DNA of 64,000 nucleotides. It comes from Albugo candida (taxonomy: Eukaryota > Oomycota > Peronosporomycetes > Albuginales > Albuginaceae). Positions within the stretch are counted from its first letter, which is position 1; every line of letters begins with the position of its first letter. The notes below the pieces were generated by a model. It searched no databases. It was not told the DNA's origin and saw only the letters and a program-made list of their open reading frames with translations. The stretch is from contig CAJNAR010000148.1 in the NCBI GenBank assembly GCA_905220665.1, positions 620,001 through 684,000 on the forward strand. Direction: 5' to 3'. This document shows positions 1 through 12,393 of this stretch, piece after piece. The position numbers were made by a program, and so were the translations under genes.

Positions 1-11
1 CACCATAAGTT

Positions 12-1339
12 ATGCTTTCTGCCAATCATAACTGCATTAAAGCAATCAAAGCCGTCATGTTAGTGGAGGCTATCAAACGCACTTTGATTCTATCGAAATC
101 ATGCAGGATAGCTACTTTTCAATCACTATTTACCACTTGTGGGAGAACACTTCAATTAATGGAGCGAAAGAAGGTTACCGCGACGGATCTCCGCGTTTTG
201 AAGCTTAGAGGAAAACCAATTACAATGATTACAGCATACGATTATCCATCCGCCGTGCACGTCGATCTTGCGGGGTTTGATGTTCTTCTTGTCGGGGATT
301 CGTTAGGTATGGTTGAACTGGTAATGCGAACAAAGGCTTTGAATTCTGCTTTCGACTGATCGTGTTTTATTCAGGGAATGAGCACGACACTGCCCGTTAC
401 TCTGGACGATATGATACACCATTGCAAGGCTGTGAAACGGTAACGAGAACAGCATTAAATTTATGAGCAAACACATTCTATATATCATATTTGGTAGCGG
501 CGCCACACGACCGCTAATTCTCGTGGATTTGCCTTTTGGAACGTGTGAAGGCTCACCTTTTGAAGCTCTTTCAAACGCTCAAAGACTACTGAAGGTGATA
601 TTGTGGCCCTCAAGTCAATGTAGCTTTATAATACGACGACGACTTTGGTGTAGGAAGGCGGTGCAGATTGCGTCAAAATCGAAGGAGGTCAGGAACGAGC
701 AAAGACGAGTGAGAAACATCAAGATGTCGCCTGAGATGATCGTATTAAGATACATTTTGCGCAGTCAGAACAATTGTAGATGCGGGAATTGCGGTTGTGG
801 GACATGTTGGACTTCGTCCGCAGCACATCAGTGTCATGGGTGGGTTCCGAGCACAAGGGCGAACAGCTGAACAAGCTGAGAAAATCATTGAGGATGCTAT
901 TGCTATTGAAAAAGCCGGTGCTTTCGCTCTTGTGATTGAATGTGTACCATCAACAGTAGCGAAACACATCACCGACATTCTAGAGATTCCAACTATCGGG
1001 ATAGGAGCAGGACCGCATACATGCGGCCAAGTGCTAGTTTTCCATGATCTATTGGGAATGCTGCAACACCCTCATCACGCTCAATTCGTTCCAAAGTTTT
1101 GCAAGCGATACGCTGACGTAGGACAAGCAATTCGAAAAGGTTTGGAAAATTATCGTGACGACGTGGAAAATCGTACTTTTCCGAGCGAGCAGTACACTCC
1201 CTATAAAATGACACAAGAAGAAGAAGAAAAACTGCAACTTCGTGTGTCAGAACGATTTGAGCCGCGTAAAAAGAACGCAGCTGCACCATCCAGCGATGAC
1301 AAAACAATGCAATCAGAACCGCCCATCAAATTGTACTGA
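12..1339 (+). CDS. panB: 3-methyl-2-oxobutanoate hydroxymethyltransferase (ketopantoate hydroxymethyltransferase)
   Basis: The enzyme transfers a one-carbon unit from methylene-THF to 2-oxoisovalerate, the first committed step of pantothenate and CoA synthesis. Five exons fit the family end to end: about 12-320, 375-439, 498-594, 654-708 and 765-1339, with introns of 54-59 nt. Family motifs appear in order: [51 protein letters not shown], the catalytic-glutamate region VIECVP, and [21 protein letters not shown]. The reading frame is kept across all four introns. About 50 residues precede the conserved core and are rich in basic and hydroxylated residues, which would suit a mitochondrial presequence, although the true start could be a later Met. 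The C-terminus has an Asp/Glu/Lys-rich tail of about 35 residues after the usual end of the fold. No break is seen. The assignment is firm; the exact start is less so. Confidence 0.93.
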
Positions 1340-1993
1340 AGGTTATCCACCACTCGCTGATTCGGCACAGAGTCTACGCGGCCTTTGGAGCGATGGTTGC
1401 ATCTATCCTTATTGTTCTGCCGATATGTGTGCTTGCGCATATGATGTACGCATCCTTCTTCATTGAATGAAAAATCCGCTCAAACAAACCTCAGTATCTT
1501 TCGAGAAAATAGTCTCTTTCAAAATAATTCGAATAAAATTCCACCCGTTGATGCTTCCCAGTTTCTCCGAACTAGACTAATAAAAAACAGATCGCATTCA
1601 AGGTCTTGACCGTTTTTGTGCAGCTTAGAAACAAAGGTGTATGTCAAGATACTGCACTCTATGAGCCCCTTACCAATAGCTAACATCTGTTTTGTGCAAT
1701 CTTTAAGCATGTCGTCTATCACTTCGGGCCGTGATGACACTTTGTTTTACTTTGTTGGCTGCTTGGCGGTACTATAGTATAAAGTGCTGTCGGCTTTGCC
1801 TGGTCTATCGCAAGCATTTATTGAGCCATTTTCGACTTTAATTCCTAAAATAACACCATATCAGTTTTATCCATGCACTCGATGGTATATATAAGCCTAC
1901 TGCCTGCTCGAAAGTTGCGCTCTTATACAACAAGTTTGGCCACATTACTCAAGCCTTCGAAACCCAATTATATGATGGCAAAAGTACTGTATT
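1340..1993. other. Intergenic region with weak short ORFs
   Basis: This stretch lies between panB and the splicing-factor gene. It holds a minus-strand reading frame of 73 codons (1519-1740) with no family I recognise, and a short hydrophobic plus frame directly after the panB stop (about 1341-1466) that has no good start codon. A host promoter for the next gene must lie near its right end. I cannot support a gene here. Confidence 0.4.
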
Positions 1994-3281
1994 ATGGGCC
2001 GTCATCGCACGCACCGTAAGAATATAAAAAAGCGCAAAAATCGACGGTTTTATGCGCAGCTGTACGCGTCCTGGGTGGAAAAGGTAAGTGGGATTGTGAT
2101 CACATAAAGTCATTGATGAAGGATACTATGTCAACGTTCCAAGCAATCTGAGAATCAATGGGAAATAGAGCAAATGCAGAGCGAAGAAATCAGCCAACGA
2201 GTACATGAAAAGTGGATACGCGAGACAACGAAGAGTCAATATCTAAGCCGTCAAAAGCGGAAATCGACTCAGCGCCTACACCGCAGAAAAAGCGGCTGTT
2301 CTGTTGGCGTGAGAGCAAATGTAAAAGAAGTGAATGGTCGTAATATCACTGCGTCAGCAATTGCACCGAGTCGTGCTGGACACATCACTAATGAGTACAG
2401 TAGCAATCAAATTGATATTCTGCTAGTAAGCGAATCTCTCCATCATCTCAAGAAAAGAGACTTATTTGATTATCGATACTTTAGATTCAAGAAATTCAAA
2501 AGAGAGCCTATAAAGCGATGCAGGATGCAACGGTTTGTGCATACTTGAGCTGCTTTGAGGGCATTGATATGATGCGAACCCTTTGGAAATCAAGGTTCCA
2601 CGAAGAATACCAGCGATACCATGTCCGTTTTACACTCGGACAGGTTGTTGTCCTTTTGGAAAGCATCGGTGCAACCGATCTCATCAAACACCCAGATCAA
2701 GTAAATTCCTGCTGCTTAAGGTACCCTCAAGCGCCACAATTTTTTTCCGATTGTAAACTTGCTCGTATTAGCATTTTTGTATGGATGTTTTACTTGTGGA
2801 AGCGAGAGATACCGAGCTGATGTATGACTTAAGTCTATATTTGTCACAGATTGCTTCAATTGTGCGTATGGAGGTACATGTGCTTCATCGAAACTAGTTC
2901 ATAGCGTTTCCTGACTTCTTACAAAATTTTTAACAGTTGGTGCAGAACCTTGCAAGTCATCTACGCGGTAATGTCTACATCGAATTCGAGTCGGAAGAGG
3001 GAGCCAAACAGGCTTGGCAATCACTCCGTGTGCGTTACTACAAAGGGCGCATTCTTGATCCCGAACTGGTGCCGATGGTCGATTGGCCAGCTAGTGTGTG
3101 TGGTGCTTTTATGCAAGGAGCATGTACACGAGCAAATGAGAATTGCAACTACTTACATCTGTACCATTGCAAGCGAACGAGTATTACACTGAAAAAGCGA
3201 AAAGCAGAAAAAGGAGAATGTTTTGAAGATATTTTGCAATACTTTGAGCAGCCTTCGAGCACAAATGCACAAAAGGGATAG
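1994..3281 (+). CDS. U2AF35-related (ZRSR/URP-like) splicing factor, divergent
   Basis: This family recognises 3' splice sites in pre-mRNA splicing in the nucleus. The first exon (1994-2083) starts with a very basic stretch containing RRFYAQLYASWVEK, a hallmark of this family, and ends at a gtaagt donor. A second exon near 2144 continues with WEIEQMQSEE and VHEKWIRE. A CCCH zinc finger reads CPFYTRTGCCPFGKHRC at 2622-2700. After one or more introns, the last exon (2937-3281, joined across about 2874-2936) gives the end of an RRM/UHM domain (HLRGNVYIEF) and a second CCCH finger with spacing C-x7-C-x6-C-x3-H, finishing with a Lys-rich tail without an RS domain. The middle exons between 2250 and 2860 are not fully resolved because frames change at several candidate introns. 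The middle of the UHM is poorly conserved. Family identity is firm; the exact model is not. Confidence 0.75.
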
Positions 3282-3655
3282 CATTGAACGTATAATGCCT
3301 CATTGGCATTATTCACACTAAGCTATCATGATATCCGATAAAATCCACCGAGCCAGTACACATATCAACTCAGTGCGCTTGGCTTATAGAGTACAATATT
3401 TCAGGTAGCCTTCCGATGATTTGATAGCCTGTAAGCAAATCGAAGAGTTCTGGATCGTACAATCTCATGGTATCATATGAAAAGTGCTGGCACAGAGGGT
3501 ACAGGTCGAGAGCTGCCATCTTACAACGTCTTTTGCGGTGCTCTGTATGATTTCATCGATGTCAATGCTTCCAAATTCTTAACGAGGAGTCACAATGTCG
3601 TAGAACATCATCATATGATCTCACATTGACTGTGCTAGATGGCAAGCTCAATTCT
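3282..3655. other. Intergenic region between convergent genes
   Basis: The plus-strand splicing-factor gene and the minus-strand fusion gene end towards each other here. I see only AT-rich sequence with short frames and no recognisable coding or RNA feature. Terminator and poly(A) signals for both genes are expected here but I could not single them out. Confidence 0.5.
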
Positions 3656-6600
3656 CTAAGACTCGCGTCTCATCCATTTTTGAAATGTCTCGTAAGTCCA
3701 TAAGGATATGCCGACAGAAGGAACAACTCGAATCGTATTCACGACAAACCCCCGATACAAATTGAATGGATTCCAGCGAAATTTCCACCGCTGTGATGTC
3801 TGATCTCCCGGCTTGACCGCATGTGATGAAGTATCAATAGATCTGAGAAAGCAATTCCATGTCGAATGATACTGTGGAAAATGAGTCTCTGGATGCCAAT
3901 TTCCAGCAACTTGCAGTCTTCGTCGCATGAGATCAAACGGATATGCGTACGCTTGTGCGACAACTGCGGCTGTCATTGCACAAAGAATCTGACCGCGGCC
4001 ATTCGGTCGATTTTCTGGTTCATCTGTAGGATCTTTTCCTTGAGAGATATCATTGTGATATTGCAGAAAAACTGGTCGCCAAAACTCATAAGTCACATAA
4101 TAACTCCCGAAATAAACGAATGCTCCAAGATTCGAAGCGGTTGAACCGTGGAAAAAGCCTCGGAAGTTTTCTTTTGCGTAAAGGCTTTTGACAATTTTTT
4201 TGATTGGCGTCATAGAAGAGCTCTGCACACTCATTCTCGTACGCAAAGTATCTAATGGGAGGCACAAAGTATTCACAACAATTCCAATGAGGCCACATGC
4301 GAGAAAGTTTGTGTCGAGCCCAATGAAGGATATAAGTCGCTCGTGGCTGCTGATTTGCTTATCTCCATTTCTAGAAGATGGCACTGGGATTATACGTTGA
4401 CCTAACGTATCGTACATGGTGCTTGTAAGGAATAACTTCATTGGCAACGCCGGTAACAACCACAGACAATGAGTGAGATTTCCGGCAAAAAGGCCTGTGT
4501 CATTCACGTCAACTCAAGCTCCAAACATTTGTGAATGTCATCTTACCTCGCCATCGATTCAGCCTGTACATTTGGAGCAGCCCTCGTACGATACCTCTCT
4601 GTGCGAAATCGTAATGCAAGCTTGAAGCGGCACCTTTGAGCGTCGATATCTGTTTCAAGATCTTTAATCGGTCCAAAGGAGCACAGATTGTCCTAGCAAC
4701 AATACCGGCAAAAATGGCACCAGCTATGCCCAGAAAGCACGATAAAGCTTGTGTACGTTGTAACCTCATGATACCAGTTTCGTCTTCATCTTTTTCAAGT
4801 GCTGGCTTCAAATACTCCCAGTCTGTACCACTGGGGCTATGCCGGCTTGTTAAGCTCCATCCTGTTTCAAAATCGTGCAACATCTTTGATACTTTTGCTT
4901 TGATTGTTGAGTTTTGTGCTCCAGTGGATGAATATTGATGCCGATGAGGAAGTTTTTGGATCTGGACGACGTTCCAGAGCTGACGCAAATCGATCAAATC
5001 TGACTGCAGAGTGTCCAAGAAGGCCAGAAACTCCTTTCTAGCTTCTGATATTCCCAAGTTTTTGTTTCGGCTTCTCGACTGTGATTGCTCGTGCAAAATT
5101 CTCGTGATACCACGCACCAAATCCTCGTAGGTGACATAGTGATTTCCCAAGCTGGCCATGGCTACTTCCGTCTCAGCTGGGAAATTAAGGGAAAATAAAT
5201 CTCGATAGAATGAGAGTCGAGCACTGTCGGTCAAAGAATTGCCACTCTGTTGACATCCCGCTCTTTGCCAGATCATCATAGCCTTGGTCAAATCTTTTAG
5301 CTTCACATTGCAGTGACTTCCTCCAGTTGGGTACGCACCAGTATCCAGATCTTGGCTGCTGCTGTGCAATGCACGGAAGGCTGCTTCCGGCAATAACTGA
5401 TCCACTTGGGCGCTGCTTAACGCGATATGAAAGTGAGCAAACTGTGAAAAATTCACCAAACCGGATGAATCTCGAAGTAATAGAGCCAACGCGAGCTGGA
5501 TTGCTCGTTTATTTCTTTCCTTGTCACAATTTGCTTCATCTATCAGATTTTCTTTCCGGTTCTCCAAGGTTTCGTATTCGCTCGTTGTTGCTGGCCAAGA
5601 GGTGAGCAATCTTTCAAGATCTGCCCGAATCATAAAATGCTCTTCTCTTTGGCTAGTGAGGCTCTGATTCGATGTTTTTGAAGCTTCTGAGGTTGTCGGA
5701 CGTCGAATGCTGCTCGCACGCTTAAAGAGCTCGTACAAAGAAGCCGATCCGCTACGTGTGATAGTGACAAAAGAAGCTCGATCCATACACCAGACTTTTG
5801 TATCCTGTAAAGCTGTGACCGTAGCCCCCCTCCTGCTATTGTACAATAAAGCTGCTTCACCAAATGTGCTACCTCGTTTTAGGGTACTATCGACGAAAGA
5901 AGCTGCCGTCGATGCAGCCCGATCATCGTTTTGGTCAATCAGAGTTTGTGCTTGAAAGAGTTGTGGGGGTTTGCTGCGAGTTACTAGACATTCTCCATTC
6001 TCGATAAGATAGAAGTAATCACCAACATCTCCTTGTTGCAAAATTCTACTCCCAGCAAGATAGTTTAGCGGGAAGCACTTTCGTACCGCTAAAGCCTTTG
6101 TTCGAGCGTCCAAAGACTCAAATAACGGATGTTTGGATACTGTTTCCATTAGAAAACGATATTCTTGAACCGAATATTGGCTGGATGGATGGGCCTGAAT
6201 AGCTTCTTGAAAAGCTGCTTTGTCTAGCTTCCACAGCACAGCCGTTTTTTTCTCAGCCGGCTTGGTCGATAGCTCCATTTCCGGCATTACACGCACTGTC
6301 GCACGTCTCGGTGTGTCATAAATTAGCGCTGACATCCCAAATGCACTGGACGGGCCATTCGTGCCTACAACCACGTATTCAGGCTCGCTCGCTAGAGGGA
6401 TCGACTGCCACAGTTCCTTGGGCAACACCGTATTCTGTTCCAAATGACGTTGAGATTGCGATTCTTCATCTGTTCTACCATCTTCGAGTTTTTGCAGTGC
6501 TGAATCCCTGTAATTCACTAAAACTTCGCACTCTCCTTCTTCTATGATATAAAACCCATCGCCTTCCATTCCTTGATAAAAAACGACCTCGCCTGGATCT

Positions 6601-7664
6601 AGTTCGACACGTCGAAATTTTTTGACCAGTTGCTGTAACTCCATGATATCTCTATTATGGAATAGAGGATGGCGCTTAAGAGCGTGAAGAATCACTTCAG
6701 AGGCTAGAAGATCGTTGTTTCTTTGGCTCGAGGCTTCACAGCTCTGTTCGCGTCGTTGATACTCAATCGCATTAGAGCGTAGCTCTTGACGAAAAGAAAG
6801 CTCAGGTAGTAGCGTCGTCGTCTGCTGTAACTTCACATAGTGTGACTCATCGGTGGAAGAAAAATGCTTGGGTGCATACAAATGAGCTGACGGATACGGT
6901 AACAAAATTCCTAAATGCTGATACAACGCAGCAATCAACTGTGAGCAAAAGACTTTATGATGACGCTCAATAGGAGATATGGCTTCTTCACTTTCCTTTC
7001 TAGAGTTTTTATGAGGATATAGAGTCTCTAAGCGCTGCATTATCTCTTGTGCCTTCATCTGAGTACTTTGCATTTCTTTAGAGAGATTGTTCCTTTCAAA
7101 TAACGTCATATTGGAACGATGATCCATTTCGCATTGAAACTGTTTGATCGCCTTTTTGAGATTTACTAGTTCGTTAAACAGTGCTTCATGCTGCATCCGT
7201 GTACGTCGTTGGTAGCCTGCATTCACAAAACGCTCCAAACGATCCTCATATTTGCTGTCTTGAACGAGCTGGACGAATTGGTGAGCAGCCTTTTGGAATT
7301 CTGAAGTACGATGAACTTGCAAGCGCCGAATGGAAATTTCGTTCGCGCGTGACCGAAGAATCCGATCCTCAAGTGGTCGGAGTTTGACGCCACTGAGAGT
7401 AGCTTCCAGTAAATGAAGCTCGGAAACGTTTTTCTCCGACTCTGCTGATGCCGGGACGCGAACAATGACCCCAATATGGTCCCAGTCCGTATTTCCAAAG
7501 AGTTTGGCACATGTGCATATAATTCCGCCGTATAGATCCATTTGAAAGCAGGGCCGGTTGAACAAAACAATATCACCAGTGTCGATTTTGGCGTTTTCGA
7601 TAAGCGATTGCAAAAGCTTCTTATCCGTCTCTGCGTCATATTGCGACTTTGTTAAGGGCTTCAT
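3656..7664 (-). CDS. Papain-like-fold / double cyclic-nucleotide-binding / mitochondrial carrier (SLC25) fusion protein
   Basis: Two exons, 7664-4547 and 4494-3656, joined by a 52-nt intron, give about 1,320 residues. Residues 1-300 look like a circularly permuted papain-like (NlpC/P60, YiiX/YebB type) fold, with a His in DHIGVIV (about 63) well before a Cys in VFCSQLIAALYQ (about 240). Two cyclic-nucleotide domains follow (about 327-490 and 505-640). The first has FGMSALIYDTPRRATV, lacking the usual phosphate-cassette Glu; the second has FGEAALLYNSRRGATV and keeps Glu and Arg. A degenerate EF-hand-like region (about 680-900) comes next. The end is a full three-repeat mitochondrial carrier with PLDRLKIL, PLDTLRTRM and PFDLMRRRLQ signatures. 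The first carrier signature lies in the same uninterrupted frame as the upstream domains, so the fusion is not a splice-model artefact. A role as a ligand-gated inner-membrane carrier is inference; the substrate is unknown. Confidence 0.85.
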
Positions 7665-8296
7665 TGGAATCCTTTGGTAGCGCCGATTTTGCGGTGGCAG
7701 AGCTATAAATTAGACAAGAGGCCGACTATGGTAACCGAAAAGGACCAGTACGATGCTTTGCGTGCCACGCGACCGAAAATCATTAAAACATCAAAAGTAA
7801 TTACCCAGGAGTGCTACAGCATTCGGGAGCATTGCGATCAATATTCTCATGTGATTAGGTAGCTACAATAGCGGAGACTTGAGCTATAAATGCGTTTTTT
7901 GTAGTCGTGACATTCGACGACTATCATCCGCGACTTCCTTTTAAGATAGATTAGCTCATGTAGGGTAATTATCAAGATAGTGAATTTGCATTCTACAGCC
8001 TATTGTCATCTCGAATAGCAATGCAGTCGGATCAGTCTGAGCTATACGGTAGACTAACGTCTGCATGCCCGCACTACCTCGATCTCGTTGTTTGAGCTCA
8101 CGTGCGCTTTGTATAACGTGATATCAATAAAATCGGCACGAGCAATTCAGTTTGCAGATGCTAGGCTCTAATCTACTCGATAAACTTGTGAATTGACAGC
8201 AAAGAGAGAAAATTCCAGTGCTTAGCAAGGTATTCCGACGCGAATTGTAGCTTAGATTCGGTAATTTCGAACAAATATCAAGTACGACTGGTTGAT
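7665..8296 (+). other. Divergent upstream region with a weak short ORF
   Basis: This region separates the minus-strand fusion gene from CCDC22 on plus. A small frame starts at 7719 (MVTEKDQYDALRA) and runs to 7862. It is polar and helix-like, and could be exon 1 of a small spliced gene, because possible donors and acceptors follow (for example an acceptor near 8000 opening a 30-codon frame). I could not build a consistent frame across them. If it is a real gene, its start lies only about 55 bp from the fusion gene's start, so the two would share one bidirectional promoter. Confidence 0.3.
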
Positions 8297-10604
8297 ATGG
8301 GAGACATGCACATGACAAGTGATCCCAAGCAGCTCCTTTTGAAAACACTTGAGCAGTACAATTGGTTAGCTGCTATTATACGATTCTTATAATACTTGAC
8401 TAAATTTGTCTATGGGAGTAGCATGCCTGTAGGTGCGGCCCAAAGAAATCAGAATTTGTGTGATTTTGTTCTCGAATTCGAAACAGTTGTGATCATCACA
8501 GCAAAATTATTAAGCATCATTTCATTTCAATCAAGAAGATCACATTATTTGCCACATTCACATCGTAATATACTGGAAGTCACACAATGTTTGGTCAAAT
8601 CCGAGCATAAAGATGCATACACTTTGCCTACGTCAGTGGCGGCTCGTCATCGATTGGGAGCAGAACTGGCGCAACTGATTAAGGTTTGGGGGAATCAGAA
8701 GGAAACATAGACATGAACCTCCTTGCTCAGAATGCTTTATTTTGCAGGAAATAGGATACACCGGAGAGTGCGGATACAATCACTTTCTTTATCCAAATGA
8801 AAAAGAGACTTTTGAGCTTTTTTCTTGGCTGGTAGGACAAGTCAATCCATCTGCCGAATCGTATGGAAGCGACGCGACAAATCAGGAAAATACGCTTGAG
8901 CGCACAGCGCCAGGCCACAAAATGCTTACCTCTCTTGGCTTACAATTTAGTAAACAGGAGATGCCGGAAGAAGGTTTTTTGTCTGGAAATTCCATAAAGA
9001 TCTGTCTACAATCTTGGAAGAAGCAAAAAACATTATACGCGTGGCCGAATACACAGATCCCAGCTTTACATGGATATCAGAAGCTTGCATCGAGAACAGG
9101 TTTTTTGCCAAGGACGTCATGGCACAAGGGTACCATTTGCTCTAAAATTTTCGATCAAGATGGCGCACCACCCGATCTTTTTGATGGGTTACCGCTTGAA
9201 GCATGCAGAATTACTTCACTTAGTGAAACATTGATGCTGAACACGAATAGCAGCGGTCCATTAGAAAATGTTTTGTTATCTGAAAACCTGATCTCTTATG
9301 GGTCAGATGAAGAAATAATGAGTTGTATAGAGGCACACAAATCTTCGCACGACACAATGTCTTCAGATCATGATCCGAAGGAAGAAGTGTCTGACGAGAA
9401 AGTTTTTTTTACCGACACAATTCAGGATTTCAAATCAATAGACGTCGACCATCCATCATTGAGTGCTACACAGGAACACGTGCCTCGAGATTGTAGCTTG
9501 GTAGTATGCGGACTTGAGGTACCAGCTTACCTTACATCCTCCACACGTATGATAAACGCGGTATTGGGTTTCTAGGTCGATCCTGCGCAAACGATGATGG
9601 ACAGGATGAGACTGGCACAATCACAGTCTAACAGCATGGAAGAAGTCGGCGACACATTGCAAGAAGAGGAGAAACAGATCGAAATAATAAAGGAACGAAT
9701 CGCAGAAATACAGCGTTCTGGACACACATTACAGAGAGAAGTTTCACAATATCGTAAACTTGTGAAAATGATAGTCGACCCTGAGAGCAACATTGGAAGT
9801 CTGAAAGTACTACGCGACCGAACTGAGTCACAACTGTTCACTTTTACCAAAGAATGGGAGCAACATCAGGAAAGGTTATCGGAGAAAGAGACAGTGTTGG
9901 AGATAAAGCGACAAGATCACCAGAGAGATCATAATCACCTTATTATGTGCCTCAAGCGAGTACGACGAGAGCTAAAGCAAGCCAAATTAGTGCTGCAAGA
10001 GAAGACAAAAGCATTACAGGAAGTAGAAGATATTTATCAGCACTTCCCGAAGACGAAATTGACACGAAAGGGATACATCAATGGAATTCTCGAAGTGATC
10101 AAACAGATTCACAAGCAAAAGCAAGAAATTTTGAATATTATACAAGATATACGCTCGGTACAAAAACAGCTCAACCTACAAGCTGAAAAGCTCAAACGAG
10201 TAGAAACAATGGGTGACGAAAAACTATTTCGAGTAGCGCTGACTTCCTTGGATTCTGCTCAGCCAAATCCATTCACATCAGCTACCACCTCTTCGACCGT
10301 TGTATCTCTTTTATTTCCTTCGGCTTCTTCCGACAAACCCTCTATCGAATTAGGCAACAAAAGCCTACTCATTGAAAATTACAGAAAATTCACTGAGATA
10401 CGTCAATTGTATGAGGAGCTTTTTTGCCTAATAGATCGCATTGGTAAAGCTGAAGATGGATCAAGAGGTCTCAGAAATTGGGTATCTCAGGCAGAAAGCA
10501 GGGATTCGGGCCGTTTTTTGCAGCACATTACTAACGATATTGCGAGCATCAGAAAAGAAAACGAGGAGCTACTAAGAACGTGCAGCGAATCGCCAGTCCT
10601 GTAA
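8297..10604 (+). CDS. CCDC22: CCDC22 homologue, CCC-complex (retriever) subunit
   Basis: CCDC22 pairs with CCDC93 and COMMD proteins in the CCC complex, which works with retriever and WASH to recycle membrane cargo from endosomes. Four exons are inferred: 8297-8364, 8419-8683, 8748-9518 and 9576-10604, with introns of 54, 64 and 57 nt. The N-terminal NN-CH (calponin-homology-like) domain is recognisable by LPTSVAARHRLGAELAQLIK joined across intron 2 to EIGYTGECGYNHFLYP, matching the family's LGYP..GYQNFLYP segment. A variable linker of about 200 residues follows. The C-terminal half is a long coiled coil that includes the family signature region around RKGYINGILEVIKQIHKQKQ and IIQDIRSVQKQLN. 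The length, about 710 residues, is a little above the animal proteins. The start is the first Met in frame before KQLLLKTLEQYN. I see no break. Confidence 0.88.
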
Positions 10605-10715
10605 CCAGCGATCCGAACTGGTGGTTTTGTGTGCAATATAACATTGCGTCACGATACATCGCTTTATTATTTACTTGGTATTTGGCACAAATGACGCATA
10701 TATCACTATTTGCAC

Positions 10716-12227
10716 TCAATGAGCAACGTGAACTCGAGCTAGGTGATGCTTTATAGAATGCTGAGATATGTTAAGATGTTCTTTGGGCCTAGATCCATTC
10801 CTGCCCGTGTTATTGCCTGACTTTCCGAAGCTACCAAAACGAACAACAACGGGACGAGGAGCTTCTCGTAGACGATGCAGCACCTTGGAGAGCCCCAAAC
10901 CATTCAATTCCTGTCCATTAACGGCCAAAATGAGTGTTCCATTCTGGATTTCAGGATACTGACTCGCCTCTGAGTTCTTCAGGCATTCTCGTACGATAGC
11001 GAATTGCTTCCTTTCATCGACACCAAGCTTCATTCCAATCGATTGCTGCTCGAAAACAATATCGAAAACAGCTTCAAGTCCATCCATTACCTTCCGATTT
11101 GTCATCATGATCGGACTGGTGGTCAGTTCAGGAAGATGTTGTGGCAAGATATTTCTACCATTGCCATAATTTACCGAGTCGGTATTTTGGTTGGCAGCAT
11201 CACTGTGCCCATAACCGCGTGTTGTCCTTCTGCTCGGTCGACCTACGGCCGGATCGTCGTAATCATGTTCTGGTAGAAAATCAAGACTTTTTCTCATATC
11301 AACTTGATCTTTACGATGAGGTTGATTGTCGCGTGAAGAAGTTCGACTATATTTTCGTCTTCCGGATTTCGGCGACAGGTAACTGGTGGTATCTTGTGTA
11401 GCTTCATCGATTGGATAAGAGGTGCATCGATTGCGCGTGCTCGAGCTCGAGGCCTCTATTTCTATTTCCGGATTTACTTCGCAGTGCTCCTGCTTTTCTT
11501 GCTTATCTTTCCCACGATATGATCCCAGTATATACGATTTCAACAGATCGAGGAAAGCTTCTTGTGGGCTATCATCACTTTCTTTGCGCGGATGGGCCTC
11601 ATCATGATCGTCTTGCCACGACATATCGTGCTCCTTGCCTCCAACGATGGCAAACGCGTACAACTGTTGGAAAAATAAGGTATCTGTCCCTTTCTCCGCA
11701 AAAATAGCCGGGTAAAATACGGGAGCGGCACGTAGCCAACTGAACATCTCACTAGAAAGTAACAAGTACTACAATCAGTATGAGGTGGCGTATAAGGAGA
11801 AGTGAAATCTAAACTACTTTCGAGATGAATTGAGCTGAGTTCGGGCTTCAATCACGTCCATGGATTGCGCACTTTTACCTATCGACTGGAATAAATCGAC
11901 CACTAAGCATAGAGAGTTGAGAATACATTTGAACGAATACTACGCCAAGACAAAACAGACCTTGCGCTCGAGTGCGATTATATAAAACCTGTAGTGGTTC
12001 ACAGTCTTTAATTTGAAATGGGGAACGCTGCTGTTGCTGAATAGCGGTCGCTTGTTCAAGAAGCCAGTCGGCTTTTTGAGATGAGTCGCACGTAATATCG
12101 TGCGTTCGGGTCCGTACAAAGAGACTATGAATAGTACATTACATACAGAGGAAATGATGATGTATACTGTTAAGTGATAGGAAGACAGCGCCGACGCATT
12201 GTACCGCACGGTTATAGCCTCTCCCAT
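10716..12227 (-). CDS. PDZ-domain protein
   Basis: The last exon (11751-10716) carries a PDZ domain. It begins near VFDIVFEQQSIGMKLGVDE, has an SIGMKL carboxylate-binding-loop-like segment, and ends with ILAVNGQELNGLGLSKVLHRL. A low-complexity Ser/Arg/Asp-rich linker lies upstream, and before that a well-formed segment, MFSWLRAAPVFYPAIFAEKG, which I do not recognise. Two upstream exons join in frame: 11885-11818 (SIGKSAQSMDVIEARTQL) and one ending at 11961 (YRFYIIALERK), with introns of 66 and 75 nt. The 5' end is uncertain. The frame can be read back to a Met at 12227 through a hydrophobic stretch, but another intron there is possible. The protein may act as a scaffold; the partners are unknown. 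A C-terminal tail rich in basic residues follows the PDZ domain. Confidence 0.6.
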
Positions 12228-12393
12228 TGTTACTAGATCGAAGCTGAACGGAATGATTCGAGAAAACTTGCAAAAAAAAGTACTCGGTCATATTTCATAT
12301 ATTAGCAATATGCGCAACAAAACACAGCTGCATATCATTTTACACAGCTCTGCACACAACGCTACATTACATAAGGCCAATTGTATTCTAATT

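Noticed and set aside
1341..1466. Small membrane protein just after panB (hydrophobic stretch ILIVLPICVLAHMMYASFF)
   Set aside because: No usable start codon before the hydrophobic part, an upstream stop in the same frame, and no intron that repairs it.
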